Of a stretch of 6,254 bases of DNA, positions 5,344-6,254 are shown piece after piece. A model generated the notes under the pieces. That model had not been told where the DNA came from and ran no database searches. It was given only the letters and a program-made list of their open reading frames with translations. Position 1 is the first letter of the stretch. Every line of letters starts with the position of its first letter. Position numbers and translations under genes: made by a program. The DNA comes from Symbiobacteriaceae bacterium (GTDB taxonomy: Bacteria > Bacillota > JAAYKD01 > WRDA01): assembly GCA_009779515.1 (NCBI GenBank), contig WREE01000120.1, forward strand, positions 1-6,254, written 5' to 3'.

Positions 5344-6254
5344 CTACTGCTCCAGTAGGTGGCGGTTAAAGAATTCCAGGATCTTGCGGCGGTAGTAAGG
5401 GGAAGGTCTTAAAGCATGGTGCAGGTTAGGCATAATCAGGAATTCAAAATCTTTGTCCGCCTTGATTAAGGCGTCGACAATCCGCATGGTGCTTGCAGGG
5501 TGGACATTGTCATCCATCTCACCATGGAGGAGAAACAGCTTTCCGGTTAAGTTGGCGACCAGGTGTTCAGCCCGTTGCGCATCCCATATTTGGGGATCGA
5601 AGGTACCCATATAGCGTTCCGACCAATGGGAAGTATAAATTTCCTGAGCGTGATTCCCTCCCGAAGATAACCCATAAGCATAGAGATCGGGGTATTTGAC
5701 CATACAGTGGAGGGTAGCAAAACCTCCTCCGCTATGACCCCAGACCCCAATCTGGCTGCAGTCCAACTGGGGATAGAGCTGCGCCAACTGCCGAATTACC
5801 GCCACATGATCTTCTATCCCGGCACAGGCACCTTGATTCTGGTAGCAGTGGTCGTGGAAGGATTTACCCCTGAGTGGCGTCCCTCGTCCATCGATAACGA
5901 TCACCGCTAACCCTAAAGCAGCGAGGCTTTGGATGAAGCCACTTTGTAGCACGCTATAAAAGGTGTGGGGGACAACGGCAGTTTGGTTGCCACCGTAGAT
6001 ATACTCCACCAGGCGCAGCTTTTCGCCTTGAGCTACTGTCGGCATGAGGATTATGCCATAGATGTCGCTGCTGCCATCGGCGCCCTTCAGATGGAAACGT
6101 TGGGGTTGGGTGTAGCCGATCGCCTCCAAACGCCCTATATCACAGGTCACCAGAGGGTAGGAAGTGCTCTTGGGCAAGTGATGTAGAGTGGCTACCGGAG
6201 GCAGATCGCTCTCGGTGAGAACATCCACATAGCTTTCTCCCGTGGGGGAGAAGG
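5344..6254 (-). CDS. S9 prolyl oligopeptidase family protein, DPP-IV-like, C-terminal catalytic domain (partial)
   Basis: The frame stays open to the window edge, giving 302 C-terminal residues of a protein whose family is normally 650-750 long. The last eight upstream codons read FSPTGESY and join VDVLTESDLPPV, which resembles the end of the DPP-IV beta-propeller (FSP.G.YFVD...PP). The GTG at 6228 is therefore an internal Val, not a start. The catalytic alpha/beta-hydrolase domain shows IYGG (oxyanion Tyr at about 86), DGRGTPLRGKSF, GVWGHSGGGF (nucleophile Ser174), HGEMDDNVH (Asp247) and NLHHAL (His279). Such enzymes release N-terminal dipeptides, mainly Xaa-Pro. The Glu-Glu motif that binds the free N-terminus would be in the missing propeller, so dipeptidyl-peptidase activity is likely but not proven. 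Location cannot be judged without the N-terminus. It lies 133 bases upstream of the S12 gene on the same strand. Confidence 0.92.
   Translation of the reverse strand, partial: FSPTGESYVDVLTESDLPPVATLHHLPKSTSYPLVTCDIGRLEAIGYTQPQRFHLKGADGSSDIYGIILMPTVAQGEKLRLVEYIYGGNQTAVVPHTFYSVLQSGFIQSLAALGLAVIVIDGRGTPLRGKSFHDHCYQNQGACAGIEDHVAVIRQLAQLYPQLDCSQIGVWGHSGGGFATLHCMVKYPDLYAYGLSSGGNHAQEIYTSHWSERYMGTFDPQIWDAQRAEHLVANLTGKLFLLHGEMDDNVHPASTMRIVDALIKADKDFEFLIMPNLHHALRPSPYYRRKILEFFNRHLLEQ

Noticed and set aside
5493..6186. Short frames on both strands over the S9 catalytic domain
   Set aside because: The S9 frame carries the whole Ser-Asp-His triad in order, so the others are shadows.
1..6254. CRISPR array, insertion sequence, tRNA or phage signature
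   Set aside because: No spaced direct repeats, transposase-like frame, terminal inverted repeats or cloverleaf-like sequence were found; nearly all of the window is occupied by five hydrolase genes.

Overview
The window reads as one block of bacterial genes, all on the minus strand, so transcription runs from position 6254 towards position 1. Strong purine-rich Shine-Dalgarno sites, TTG starts backed by those sites, gaps of 4 to 24 bases between genes and a roughly balanced base composition suggest a Firmicute-like bacterium, perhaps in the Clostridia or Negativicutes. This is an inference from style. Nothing in the window fixes the taxon, and no mobile element, tRNA, rRNA or CRISPR array is visible.

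Layout in transcription order: (1) 6254-5344, the C-terminal part of a DPP-IV-like S9 serine peptidase, whose N-terminus lies outside the window. (2) 5343-5211, a 133-base AT-richer gap with a possible weak promoter and a 37-codon open frame. (3) 5210-3633, a 525-residue serine beta-lactamase-fold hydrolase of MEROPS family S12, with the length and architecture of D-aminopeptidase DAP. (4) 3608-2211, tldD, the metallopeptidase subunit with an intact HEAVGH motif. (5) 2206-905, its partner pmbA/tldE, without the zinc motif. (6) 890-854, an intrinsic terminator closing the operon. (7) 828-1, the first 276 residues of an M20-family N-carbamoyl-amino-acid hydrolase/allantoate amidohydrolase-like enzyme, which continues past position 1.

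All five genes encode hydrolases of peptides or related amide bonds. The likely theme is cytoplasmic breakdown of unusual peptides: Xaa-Pro dipeptide removal (S9), D-amino-acid N-terminal trimming (S12), degradation of unfolded or modified peptides (TldD/TldE) and hydrolysis of N-carbamoyl amino acids or ureides (M20). The substrate link between them is inference. No transporter, regulator or convincing RiPP precursor is seen here.

The most interesting non-coding signal is between pmbA and the M20 gene. A good extended -10 promoter for the M20 gene appears to lie inside the stem-loop that terminates the upstream operon. A second oddity is that all four stop codons in the window are TAG.
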